Assembly (NCBI GenBank): GCA_963829485.1
Contig: CAWHIK010000007.1
Location: 310,001-374,000 of the forward strand
Origin: JBGPQJ01 sp963829485
Lineage (GTDB): Bacteria; Chloroflexota; Anaerolineae; Anaerolineales; Villigracilaceae
Direction: 5' to 3'
DNA: 64,000 nucleotides
Position 1 is the first letter of the stretch; every line of letters begins with the position of its first letter. This document shows, one piece after another, positions 1-6,046 of the stretch. The translations under genes and the position numbers were made by a program. The notes below the pieces were generated by a model. It worked only from the letters and a program-made list of their open reading frames with translations, ran no database searches and was not told where the DNA came from.

Positions 1-1
1 C

Positions 2-223
2 GGCGTGACAGTACGGCCACACGACATGCGGCATACGTTCGGGTCCTGGCTCCTGCGATCGGGCGCCGACGTGGTCTACGTCTCGGCCCGGATGGGGCAC
101 GCGACACCGGCGTTCACACTGAGGAGCTACGCGCACGAGCTCGCCGAGCACGACCCTGCCACCATGCGGAACCTGCAACACTGGCTGTCACGGGGACAGA
201 ACGGGGACAAGGATGTCACTTAG
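2..223 (+). CDS. Tyrosine recombinase/integrase, C-terminal fragment
   Basis: This is the C-terminal end of a phage integrase, cut off by the window edge, so its true start lies to the left. The visible 74 codons carry the end of the catalytic domain: the HxxR-type motif HDMRHTF, the downstream GH in RMGHA, and the nucleophile-region tyrosine in RSYAHE. These residues belong to the phosphotyrosine cleavage chemistry of the lambda-Int family. An integrase next to small early genes suggests a temperate phage whose attachment site lies close by, outside the window. The stop overlaps the next reading frame by 11 bases. I am confident of the family; the specific phage group cannot be told. Confidence 0.88.
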   Translation, partial: GVTVRPHDMRHTFGSWLLRSGADVVYVSARMGHATPAFTLRSYAHELAEHDPATMRNLQHWLSRGQNGDKDVT

Positions 224-653
224 GGGCTCTACCTGCGAGAGCGGAAGTCAGGGAGATTACTCACCAGGCAGGGATGCGAGGACCGCTCTAGCCTCTGACC
301 AGCAGGGGATCTGCGCGCCGTCGGGGACGGAGCAGGGACAGCTGTCCCTGACGCTGGATCCTCTCCTCATGGCGCGCGCGTGGAAGCGCAACAACCCCGA
401 AGCCTACGCCGCGGTCCTGACATGGGCGCGCGAGGACGTGGCTCACGGCGTGCGCCCCGCGATCGACCTCTACGTCAACCTCCTGCGCCGTCCTCACTTC
501 GCGCTCCGCCTCGGCATGCAGCGGACCGATTCGGTCTACCTCCTGAACAACAACCTGCGCGCCGAGCTCTCCCGTCTCGTGATGGAGGAGCATCCCGAGC
601 TCGTCTTCGAGACCCGGCGCTCCCGCGCTGACTTGCCGGGAGGGATGAGCTGA
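213..653 (+). CDS. Phage hypothetical protein
   Basis: A 146-residue soluble protein with no family I can name securely. The part that looks naturally coding begins near residue 45 and contains MARAWKRNNPEAYAA, followed by helical, Arg- and Leu-rich sequence with LLRRPHFALRLGMQRTDSVY. Small proteins of this general look occur among early genes of actinobacterial phages. The first 50 residues are Gly/Ser/Asp-rich and less convincing, so an internal ATG at 369 is an alternative start. The gene overlaps the integrase end, and its stop (TGA 651-653) shares a base with the ATG of the next gene, so the run is probably translationally coupled. Confidence 0.6.
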   Translation: MSLRGSTCESGSQGDYSPGRDARTALASDQQGICAPSGTEQGQLSLTLDPLLMARAWKRNNPEAYAAVLTWAREDVAHGVRPAIDLYVNLLRRPHFALRLGMQRTDSVYLLNNNLRAELSRLVMEEHPELVFETRRSRADLPGGMS

Positions 654-832
654 TGGCCGGCCAGTGGTGCGAACGCTGCGAGTCCGATGCAGCTCCAGTG
701 GATCCGCACACCCAGTGGTGCCGGTCATGCACCGAGCTCGTACGTGAGGAGCACGAGCGCATGCAGCGCGCGGAAGAGGACGAGCTGCTTGGCACCGACG
801 AGGACGACGAGCGCATCGGAGGTGAGCGATGA
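653..832 (+). CDS. Small CxxC zinc-binding phage protein
   Basis: A 59-residue protein starting at the ATG that overlaps the previous stop. Two CxxC pairs, CERC near residue 6 and CRSC near residue 23, are spaced as in a small treble-clef or zinc-ribbon knuckle. The rest is a highly acidic helix (EEDELLGTDEDDER). Proteins of this type are often DNA-binding or regulatory in phages, but nothing here fixes a function. The stop overlaps the next start (ATGA at 829-832), which supports real translation. Confidence 0.6.
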   Translation: MAGQWCERCESDAAPVDPHTQWCRSCTELVREEHERMQRAEEDELLGTDEDDERIGGER

Positions 833-1023
833 CGCCCTACGAGAGCGCGTGGGACGGCCGCCAGAACACCGGTGAGGCCGTCGAGTTCAACGAGGGCGAC
901 GACTACCTCGACCGCGTGCGGCCCGCCCTCTACGAGGCGCAGGACAGCGATGAGTACCACTACGAGGTCGCCATCTTCGAGCGCGAGGACGCGCTCGCTG
1001 AGTACTGGAGGAAGCGACCATGA
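829..1023 (+). CDS. Small acidic phage protein
   Basis: A 64-residue acidic protein rich in Asp, Glu and Tyr. No family is recognised. Coding is supported by the ATGA overlap at its start, by the ATGA overlap with the following frame at 1020-1023, and by its place in a tightly packed + strand series. It ends with a basic WRKRP tail. No signal peptide or membrane segment is visible. Confidence 0.55.
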   Translation: MTPYESAWDGRQNTGEAVEFNEGDDYLDRVRPALYEAQDSDEYHYEVAIFEREDALAEYWRKRP

Positions 1024-1637
1024 GAGCTGACTACTGGATAGCCCTCGGTTTCGTGACGTTCTGTGCAGCGTTCTATCTGTGGTGCGAGCTCACCTCGCGC
1101 CCTCGCGGCCGGCATTCCAAGCGCCGGTCAGACCTGTCCCCTCCGATCGGAGGAACGAATGAAAAGGTCCATCGTCCTGCTGCTCGTCACCATGCTCCTC
1201 GCGCTATCCGCACCCGCACCGGCACTCGCCTACACGTGGTCGGTGGAACGATGGAGGCCCGTGGTACGGGCCCAGATGGAGGACCTGAAGATACCGGCGG
1301 CGGAGCGCCCGTGGCTCGAGCAAGCGGCGATGCGCTGCATCAGCCGAGAGTCCGGCGGCATCGAGACGGCGCGCGGCGGGCAGCACGTGGGCCTGTTGCA
1401 GTACAACCGGCGCTGGGTGAAGCGGTCGAGGACGGACTGGAGATGGTCTGGCCCGGAGAGCATCAGGCGCTTCGTGAAGGCGTACAAGCAGGGCGGCAAG
1501 AGGAATATCCGGAGGCACTGGAGGGCGACGGTGGGTTCCGGCTAGAGGCGCTCCCGCAGGGCGGCTACGTTCTCACGACGCCGAATCAGCTGCGACGCTC
1601 GAGGCGGCCGTCGGGCTGGGGCTGGTGGAAGGCGTGA
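1020..1637 (+). CDS. Possible small membrane protein; 3' part doubtful
   Basis: The frame opens with an ATG overlapping the previous stop. Its first 26 residues form a plausible membrane segment (WIALGFVTFCAAFYLWCEL) followed by a basic region. From about 1,159 on it runs in another frame across the lysozyme-like gene, and there it reads as Arg/Gly/Pro-rich shadow sequence. The last 35 codons (after 1,530) look less like a shadow. Either a short membrane protein has lost its stop through a base error near 1,150, or two genes truly overlap. Only the N-terminal portion is supported. Confidence 0.3.
   Translation: MRADYWIALGFVTFCAAFYLWCELTSRPRGRHSKRRSDLSPPIGGTNEKVHRPAARHHAPRAIRTRTGTRLHVVGGTMEARGTGPDGGPEDTGGGAPVARASGDALHQPRVRRHRDGARRAARGPVAVQPALGEAVEDGLEMVWPGEHQALREGVQAGRQEEYPEALEGDGGFRLEALPQGGYVLTTPNQLRRSRRPSGWGWWKA
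1159..1545 (+). CDS. Secreted lysozyme/transglycosylase-like protein
   Basis: A 128-residue protein with a clear Sec signal peptide: MKR, a hydrophobic run IVLLLVTMLLALSA, then an APALA cleavage region near residue 24. The mature part has the short-lysozyme/SLT pattern: an ESGG-like catalytic glutamate motif (CISRESGG) followed by VGLLQYN and a tryptophan. This fits a small muramidase acting outside the membrane, perhaps in entry or exit. The start was chosen because a GGAGG ribosome site lies 6-8 bases upstream and the signal peptide begins there. Being distinct from the amidase at 6,047, it may be a second peptidoglycan-active enzyme. It could also be a structural relic; its catalytic role is inferred. 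Confidence 0.7.
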   Translation: MKRSIVLLLVTMLLALSAPAPALAYTWSVERWRPVVRAQMEDLKIPAAERPWLEQAAMRCISRESGGIETARGGQHVGLLQYNRRWVKRSRTDWRWSGPESIRRFVKAYKQGGKRNIRRHWRATVGSG

Positions 1638-2263
1638 GCGTAGCAGTAGCGCCTTCCACCAGGCGGCACGGCACCCGCGCCAAGTACGTCGTCGAAGGAT
1701 GCCGCTGCGATGAGTGCAGGGCTGCTAATCGCGAGGCGGAACGGATCCGCTCCAGACAGCGCGCCTACGGTACCTGGCAGCCATACGTGGACGCGGAGCC
1801 GGTGCGGCGTCATGTGCGCTCGTTGCAGTCCACCGGTATGGGATGGAAGCGGATAGCGCGCGAGGCCGGGATCCACGCGAGCGTCCTGTGGAAGCTGCTC
1901 TACGGATGTCCGCAACGCGGTACGGGGCCGTCGAAGCGCGTCAGGCCCGCGACGGCGGCCGCCGTCCTGGCCGTCAAGCCGAAGCTCACGCGCGGTCAGC
2001 GTATCGACGCAGCGGAGACGTGGGTCCGCATCGCCGATGTCATGGCGCTGGGTTACTCGAAACGGTGGATAGCAGAGCAGCTCGGTAACAGGCGCGCGCT
2101 CCAGATCGGCAAGCACAGCGTCGAGGCGCTTACCGCGTACAAGGTCCTGCGGCTGTGGGAGCGCACGACGGAACCGCGGTTGGCCAGGACGCCGGCACAA
2201 CGAGCCGCCGTCACGCGGTCGCGAAACCAGGCCGAGAGCATCAGGCGCAGGTACCGACCATGA
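1625..2263 (+). CDS. HTH DNA-binding protein with Cys-rich N-terminus
   Basis: A basic protein of about 210 residues. The N-terminus has HGTRAKYVVEGCRCDECRAANRE, read here as a conserved HGTxxKY motif followed by C-R-C-x-x-C, which recurs in actinobacterial phage regulators. A helix-turn-helix-like stretch follows (GWKRIAREAGIHASVLWKLL), and a second one later (LGYSKRWIAEQLG). It probably regulates phage genes. GTG codons at 1625 and 1634 are both possible starts. Its stop overlaps the start of the RusA gene (ATGA at 2260-2263), so the two are likely translated together. Confidence 0.68.
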   Translation: MEGVSVAVAPSTRRHGTRAKYVVEGCRCDECRAANREAERIRSRQRAYGTWQPYVDAEPVRRHVRSLQSTGMGWKRIAREAGIHASVLWKLLYGCPQRGTGPSKRVRPATAAAVLAVKPKLTRGQRIDAAETWVRIADVMALGYSKRWIAEQLGNRRALQIGKHSVEALTAYKVLRLWERTTEPRLARTPAQRAAVTRSRNQAESIRRRYRP

Positions 2264-2634
2264 CCGCCCAGGCCTTCACCATCCGCGGCCGCCTGCCCGG
2301 CATGAACGAGATCATCGCGGCGGCGCGCCTGCATCCCCAGGCGAGCGCCAAGCTCAAGCGCGAGACCGACTCGCTCGTGGGCTGTTACGCCCGCAAGGCG
2401 GGCATCAGGCCCGTGAGAGGCCCCGTGACGGTGGACATCGTCTGGCTCGAGCTGAACCGCAGGCGCGACCCGGACAACATCGTCGCCGGCCGCAAGTTCG
2501 TACTGGACGCCTTGCAGGCCATCGGCGTGCTTCAAGGCGACGGCCACAAGCACATCGCAGGCTTCGTCGACACCTTCGGCTTCGACGCCAAGGACCCGCG
2601 CGTGATCGTGACACTGCACGAGGAGGAGGAGTAG
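2260..2634 (+). CDS. RusA-like Holliday junction resolvase
   Basis: A 124-residue endonuclease of the RusA family, which cuts four-way junctions during phage recombination or replication as a metal-dependent dimer. The diagnostic acidic signature is visible as RRRDPDN around residue 70, followed by VLDALQAIGVLQGDG, the usual continuation in which the later Asp joins the active site. The N-terminal GRLPGMNE is also typical. Length matches the family (about 120 residues). The ATG overlaps the preceding stop. The next gene, a recombination-associated protein, starts 5 bases after its stop. Confidence 0.85.
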   Translation: MTAQAFTIRGRLPGMNEIIAAARLHPQASAKLKRETDSLVGCYARKAGIRPVRGPVTVDIVWLELNRRRDPDNIVAGRKFVLDALQAIGVLQGDGHKHIAGFVDTFGFDAKDPRVIVTLHEEEE

Positions 2635-2639
2635 AGCAC

Positions 2640-3617
2640 ATGGAGACGCAAGCGATCCAGACCATCGAGCCCGCCGCGCTCGAGACGTCCGGGGCCATGA
2701 GCCCCGCGGGCGTCATCGAGCAGGTGGCGCTCATCCAGCACGTCATGAGCGCGGTGATGACCGACGGCCAGCACTACGGCACCATCCCCGGCTGCGGGGA
2801 CAAGCCGACGCTCTTAAAGCCCGGCGCCGAGAAGCTGGCGATGACCTTCAGGCTCGCGCCCACGCTCACCATCGAGCGCACCGAGCAGGCGGGCGGCCAC
2901 CGCGAGTACCTGGTGCGCTGCCAGCTCGTCTCGATCACGAGCGGGCAGATCATGGGCGAGGGCGTGGGGAGCGCGTCGACGATGGAGAGCAAGTACCGCT
3001 GGCGCACCGAGGCCACCGGCAAGCCCGTACCCGAGGCCTACTGGCACCACCGCGACCCGGACCTGCTGGGCGGGCACGCGTTCTCGCCGCGCAAGAAGGG
3101 CGGCAAGTGGGAGATCTACCACAAGGTCGAGAACGCCGACATCGCCGACACCTACAACACCGTGCTGAAGATGGCGAAGAAGCGGGCGTTCGTGGACGCG
3201 GTGCTGACCGTGACGGCCGCGAGCGACCTGTTCACGCAAGACATCGAGGAGCTGGGCGTAGCCGCCGCCGAGATAACGCCCGCACCTGCGGAGACGCCGA
3301 AGGCTCAACCGACACCTGAGCCTGCGCCCGTAGCCAAGCCTGAACCAGCGGTAGAGCCTTCCCGCGAGCGCACCAAGGCCTTCGAGCCGCCCGCCGAGTG
3401 GCAGGACGTCACGCCGTCCGCGGGCATGGTGCTCACCTTCGGCAAGTACAAGGGCGAGGCGCTGTCCGACCTGGTGCGCTCCGACCCGAGCTACGTCGCG
3501 TGGCTCGCCGACAACGCCCAGAAGGCCGACGTGAAGGCCGAGGCCGCCCGGCTGCTGGGACTGGCCGACGACGCGCCGTCGATCCCGCCGGCCGACGCCG
3601 AAGAGATCCCGTTCTAG
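2640..3617 (+). CDS. Recombination-associated phage protein with ExoX-like C-terminal domain
   Basis: A 325-residue protein in two parts. Residues 1-205 contain HYGTIPGCG, KPTLLKPGAEKL and a basic VLKMAKKRAFVDAVL helix. This arrangement is common in phage proteins next to recombination genes and is usually left unnamed. A Pro/Ala/Glu-rich linker (about 210-255) follows, then a short domain with LTFGKYKGEALSDL and SYVAWLADN. That second domain resembles the ExoX C-terminal type and may recognise DNA. Position between RusA and the replication initiator supports a role in recombination or replication. The N-terminal activity is unknown; single-strand annealing is one possibility, not shown. Confidence 0.65.
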   Translation: METQAIQTIEPAALETSGAMSPAGVIEQVALIQHVMSAVMTDGQHYGTIPGCGDKPTLLKPGAEKLAMTFRLAPTLTIERTEQAGGHREYLVRCQLVSITSGQIMGEGVGSASTMESKYRWRTEATGKPVPEAYWHHRDPDLLGGHAFSPRKKGGKWEIYHKVENADIADTYNTVLKMAKKRAFVDAVLTVTAASDLFTQDIEELGVAAAEITPAPAETPKAQPTPEPAPVAKPEPAVEPSRERTKAFEPPAEWQDVTPSAGMVLTFGKYKGEALSDLVRSDPSYVAWLADNAQKADVKAEAARLLGLADDAPSIPPADAEEIPF

Positions 3618-3620
3618 GCG

Positions 3621-3974
3621 ATGAGCCGACTCCCCTGGTTCCGCCTGTACTCCGAGGCGCGCAACGACCGCAAGCTCGAGTCACTTTCAGACGCCGAGTT
3701 CCGCGTGTGGTTCCGCCTGCTCTGCTTCGCGGCCGAGTCCGAGCCCCGCGGCGTGTTCGAGATAGACGAGCTGTTGGGCGTCGAGATCGGCGCGCCCAAC
3801 GGCTCGCTCGAGCCGACGCTGACCAAGCTCAAGAAGCTGCGCATCATCGACGTCGAGCAGTCCACCGGCTACTTCATCGCCTTCGCCGACCGCCAGTACG
3901 ACAAGCCATCAGACCGCCCGGACCAGACCCGTCTGCGCAAGCAACGCCAACGGGAGAAGGAGCGTGACTCATGA
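3621..3974 (+). CDS. Replication-initiator-like winged-helix protein
   Basis: A 117-residue protein that opens with LPWFRLYSEARNDRKLESLS, the pattern of N-terminal domains of phage replisome organiser/DnaD-like proteins. A winged-helix core follows with a C-terminal basic tail (RLRKQRQREKERDS). Full-length relatives are longer, so this may be a short initiator or the first half of a split one. It is immediately followed by repeats and DnaA boxes, the expected place for an origin-binding protein. The TGA overlaps the ATG of a 48-codon frame. Confidence 0.65.
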   Translation: MSRLPWFRLYSEARNDRKLESLSDAEFRVWFRLLCFAAESEPRGVFEIDELLGVEIGAPNGSLEPTLTKLKKLRIIDVEQSTGYFIAFADRQYDKPSDRPDQTRLRKQRQREKERDS

Positions 3975-4117
3975 CGTCTCACGCACCTGTCACGCCTATG
4001 TCACGCGCTGTCACGCATAGAACAGAACAGAACAGAGAAGAGAAGAACAGAAAGGTCTTTACAGCTTTGCAGCTGTGGAAAACCCGCAGACCTGTGGATA
4101 ACCCGGTGGCGTCGTGA
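3971..4117 (+). CDS. Possible 48-residue ORF across the origin-like region
   Basis: A short frame opening with ATG in overlap with the preceding stop and closing with TGA at 4115-4117, in overlap with the next GTG start. The product is basic and low in complexity (RTEQNREEKNRK) because it translates repeats. It may simply be translation-coupling sequence laid over a replication origin. No family is recognised; whether it makes a protein is uncertain. Confidence 0.3.
   Translation: MTSHAPVTPMSRAVTHRTEQNREEKNRKVFTALQLWKTRRPVDNPVAS
3979..4101 (+). other. Candidate phage replication origin: iterons plus DnaA boxes
   Basis: TCACGC occurs four times at 3979, 3990, 4001 and 4011, spaced 11, 11 and 10 bases, about one helical turn. 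A purine-only tract with repeated AGAAC follows (about 4019-4056). Two DnaA-box-like sites then appear in the same orientation: TGTGGAAAA (4074-4082) and TGTGGATAA (4093-4101). The second is the exact complement of the consensus TTATCCACA. The tract is less G+C-rich than its surroundings and follows the replication-initiator-like gene. Function is inferred. Confidence 0.55.
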
Positions 4118-4302
4118 CCGCCGAGCGCATCGCCGCCGCGATCGAGGCACTCGCCGAGCTCGCGGATGCGGGCTTCACCGCGTACTACGAGGGCGGTGCG
4201 TGCCTGCGCGTCTGGCACGCTCACACCATGCGCTACGTGGCCATCGAATCGCTCGAGACCGCCGAGGACGCCTGTCTGTACGTGAGAGACGTCTTCGCCT
4301 GA
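4114..4302 (+). CDS. Small phage hypothetical protein
   Basis: A 62-residue acidic protein starting at GTG, which overlaps the preceding TGA. It begins with an amphipathic helix (ERIAAAIEALAELADAG) and ends with a second helix. No family is recognised. It sits in the packed replication-side cluster between the origin-like region and another small gene 12 bases downstream. Confidence 0.55.
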   Translation: MTAERIAAAIEALAELADAGFTAYYEGGACLRVWHAHTMRYVAIESLETAEDACLYVRDVFA

Positions 4303-4314
4303 GAGGGGCTGACC

Positions 4315-4551
4315 GTGACCGACCTGACCGAGAGGCTGGATGCCTGGCTGCCGCCGGAGGTGAGCGACAACGTCGCCCGCTACACGGTGCGCTCGTATCA
4401 CCCGAACGAGCTCAAGGCCGAGCTGATCGACACGCACCTGCGCCTGATCGACGCCACGCTCGAGAGCGAGCACCTGCCGGGCGAGCTGCGCTGCTGGGTA
4501 CACGACGAGGTCGAGCGCATCAGGGCGCTGGTGAAGGAGGCGATCGCGTGA
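4315..4551 (+). CDS. Small phage hypothetical protein
   Basis: A 78-residue acidic, mostly helical protein with a GTG start preceded by a GAGAGG-like ribosome site. No recognised domain. Its TGA (4549-4551) overlaps the GTG start of a tiny membrane protein, a coupling pattern seen all along this phage segment. Confidence 0.55.
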   Translation: MTDLTERLDAWLPPEVSDNVARYTVRSYHPNELKAELIDTHLRLIDATLESEHLPGELRCWVHDEVERIRALVKEAIA

Positions 4552-4622
4552 GCAGCATCTTCCTGGGCCTGTGCATTGGGCTCATGCTGGGCGTGGCACT
4601 CGACCGCTGGGCGACACGATGA
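4548..4622 (+). CDS. Tiny single-span membrane protein
   Basis: A 24-residue frame starting at GTG and ending at TGA, overlapping both neighbours. Nearly all of it is one hydrophobic segment (IFLGLCIGLMLGVAL) followed by DRWATR, so it would insert in the membrane with a short charged tail. The double overlap supports translation. No function can be assigned. Confidence 0.45.
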   Translation: MSSIFLGLCIGLMLGVALDRWATR

Positions 4623-4993
4623 CCGACATCCTGTCGGATCCGCGGCTGTCCAAGCCGCTCGCCGCGCTCATCGACATCCTGGTCACGGCCGAGGACTACA
4701 ACCACCCGATCACCAGCAAGGAGAAGGTGCGCTCGAGCGGCAAGCCTGGGAGCCGGCCTCCCGGCGAGCAGCAGTCCGAGTGGCTGGTCAAGCGCCTGGA
4801 GTACATCATGCGCCGCGCCGTGAAGGACGCCGACGCAGCCCTGGTCTCGGCGACACCGAAAGACGTGCGCGCTGAGGTCGTCCACTCGGTTGGCGGGATT
4901 CTGATCGAGGTCCGGGAGGAGAGCGGCCGCCGCGGCCCGTACGTGAAGCGGATGGTGACCCGATACGCCTGCATCGCGGAAGACAGCTGCTAA
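4619..4993 (+). CDS. Phage hypothetical protein
   Basis: A 124-residue soluble protein starting at the ATG that overlaps the previous stop. It contains a basic, Gly/Ser-rich insertion (about residues 38-50) and an otherwise helical fold; the end is Cys-containing (YACIAEDSC). No family is recognised. It is the last gene before the non-coding structured region, so the transcript probably ends shortly downstream at the hairpin of 5056-5082. Confidence 0.55.
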   Translation: MTDILSDPRLSKPLAALIDILVTAEDYNHPITSKEKVRSSGKPGSRPPGEQQSEWLVKRLEYIMRRAVKDADAALVSATPKDVRAEVVHSVGGILIEVREESGRRGPYVKRMVTRYACIAEDSC

Positions 4994-5055
4994 GGGTACT
5001 TGCGCGACTTGACTTTCGCATCGTAGAATCTGATACGGTGGGAGAAATCCCACTG

Positions 5056-5082
5056 GAGGTCCGCTCTCGAGCGGGCCTCTTT
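5056..5082 (+). terminator. Hairpin terminator, preceded by a GAAA-loop hairpin
   Basis: A 10-base-pair stem (5056-5065 with 5070-5079, one G-T wobble) closes a CTCG loop and is followed by a short TTT run. Just upstream is a perfect 6-bp stem GTGGGA/TCCCAC with a GAAA tetraloop (5038-5053). It is well placed to end the early transcript. The T run is short, so efficiency is uncertain. Confidence 0.5.
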
Positions 5083-5187
5083 GCGTTGACGCACCGCCGC
5101 ACCCGCCGGCCTGAAGAGTTCAGCGCCGCACCTCTACCCTGGCGGACCGCGGTAACCAAGAAGGGGAGCCGTAGCCCCTCCAGGTTT

Positions 5188-5286
5188 CCGCCCGTACCCC
5201 CTCACGGGCGGGTCCTCACGGGCAGACGGACGCATCCAGGCCTCCTCCCCGGTCCGCGAAAGCCCCGGAGCCTCACTCCGTCTGCC
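5188..5286 (+). ncRNA. Candidate structured phage RNA
   Basis: Two strong stems lie here. CCGCCCGT (5188-5195) pairs with ACGGGCGG (5204-5211). GGCAGACGGA (5221-5230) pairs perfectly with TCCGTCTGCC (5277-5286). Inside the latter a second helix forms, AGGCCTCC (5238-5245) with GGAGCCT (5267-5273), with one bulged C. The result is a long two-tier stem of about 66 bases. This might be a small RNA, an mRNA leader for the lysis genes, or a DNA structure such as a packaging or attachment site. No known RNA family is recognised. Confidence 0.35.
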
Positions 5287-5331
5287 CCTCACACACACCT
5301 GCGCCTGTCGGCGCTGTCGAAGCGAGGCCGC

Positions 5332-5550
5332 GTGACTCCTGACCCGCTCACGATCGCGACCCGCTACGGCTTGCCGTGGGGCATCGCAACGGGCCTGGCC
5401 GCCGTGGTCGCCTACCTCTACACGACGACCGTGCCGAACCGCATCTATGAGCGAGAGTGCGAGAAGAACCAGGAGCTCTCGAAGGCTGTCGGCAACCTCG
5501 TCGCAGACGTGCGCACACTCCTCGCGCTCCAGGGGAGGCGGGAGTCATGA
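5332..5550 (+). CDS. Small membrane protein of the lysis region
   Basis: A 72-residue protein from a GTG start. One membrane span (about residues 15-33, GIATGLAAVVAYLYTTTV) is followed by a charged helical tail (RIYERECEKNQELSKAV). This layout resembles phage proteins near lysis genes that assist holins or form coiled coils, but nothing proves that. The stop overlaps the ATG of the next membrane protein. The GTG was chosen because the upstream extension of the frame is non-coding in appearance. Confidence 0.5.
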   Translation: MTPDPLTIATRYGLPWGIATGLAAVVAYLYTTTVPNRIYERECEKNQELSKAVGNLVADVRTLLALQGRRES

Positions 5551-5738
5551 TCGAGCTCGCCGTCATCATCGTCTCAGCGTTCGCGACCGCGATCGGCGTG
5601 AACTGGGCGATCAGCGTCTCGCGCCGTCACGAGGAGAAGCACTGCGTAAGGGTCAACGTACAGCACGTACTTGACGACGCGGCTGACGTCTCCTTGAGCG
5701 TCAAGCGGCTCACTCATCAGCTGGGAGGCCGAACGTGA
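5547..5738 (+). CDS. Small single-span membrane protein
   Basis: A 63-residue protein with an N-terminal hydrophobic segment (IELAVIIVSAFATAIGVNWAI) and a charged, His-rich cytoplasmic-type tail. It starts at an ATG overlapping the previous stop and ends in overlap with the GTG of the next gene. It sits third from the amidase, so a role in lysis or membrane association is plausible but unproven. Confidence 0.5.
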   Translation: MIELAVIIVSAFATAIGVNWAISVSRRHEEKHCVRVNVQHVLDDAADVSLSVKRLTHQLGGRT

Positions 5739-6046
5739 CCGACAACGCCGTCAGCTTCCTCTACATCCTCATGGCGCTGTTGCTCGGCACGATGGGGACT
5801 GTGCTGTGCCGTGACGCGTGGCGCAATCACTACAACCACAGGCCGATGAAGCCCGTGGTCGTCTGGATCTCGGCGCTCTTCATCCTCCAGGCCGTGATGT
5901 TCGTCGGCCTTGGGACCGCGCGCTACTACCGTGCGCAGACCGGGACATCCGCACCGTGGCTCTTTTCGCCGATGTGGGCCGTGCTGCTGTTCATGATCGC
6001 GACGTGCGTCGTGGGCTTCTACGCCGCGTTGAGGGAGGCGAGGTAG
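5735..6046 (+). CDS. Three-span membrane protein, holin-like
   Basis: A 103-residue protein with three likely membrane helices (about residues 7-25, 42-60 and 75-96) separated by short basic or aromatic loops (DAWRNHYNHRPMK; ARYYRAQTG). Three-span proteins of about 100 residues next to an endolysin are typical of class I holins, but a second holin candidate lies downstream at 6,715. It starts at GTG in overlap with the previous stop, and the amidase GTG follows its TAG directly. Confidence 0.5.
   Translation: MTDNAVSFLYILMALLLGTMGTVLCRDAWRNHYNHRPMKPVVVWISALFILQAVMFVGLGTARYYRAQTGTSAPWLFSPMWAVLLFMIATCVVGFYAALREAR

Larger units (their letters stand above)
4994..5331 (+). other. Structured non-coding region
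   Basis: A reading frame runs through this stretch, but its translation is Pro/Arg/Ser-rich and not protein-like. What stands out is RNA-folding potential: perfect or near-perfect hairpins at 5038-5053, 5056-5079, 5188-5211 and 5221-5286, and a weaker one at 5162-5179. A possible -35 element TTGACT lies at 5009-5014, with only a weak -10 match about 17 bases on. It separates the replication-side genes from the lysis cassette. Confidence 0.5.

Noticed and set aside
3979..4056. Possible CRISPR array
   Set aside because: Repeats are only six bases with 4-5 base gaps; no cas gene is present. Phased protein-binding sites are the better explanation.
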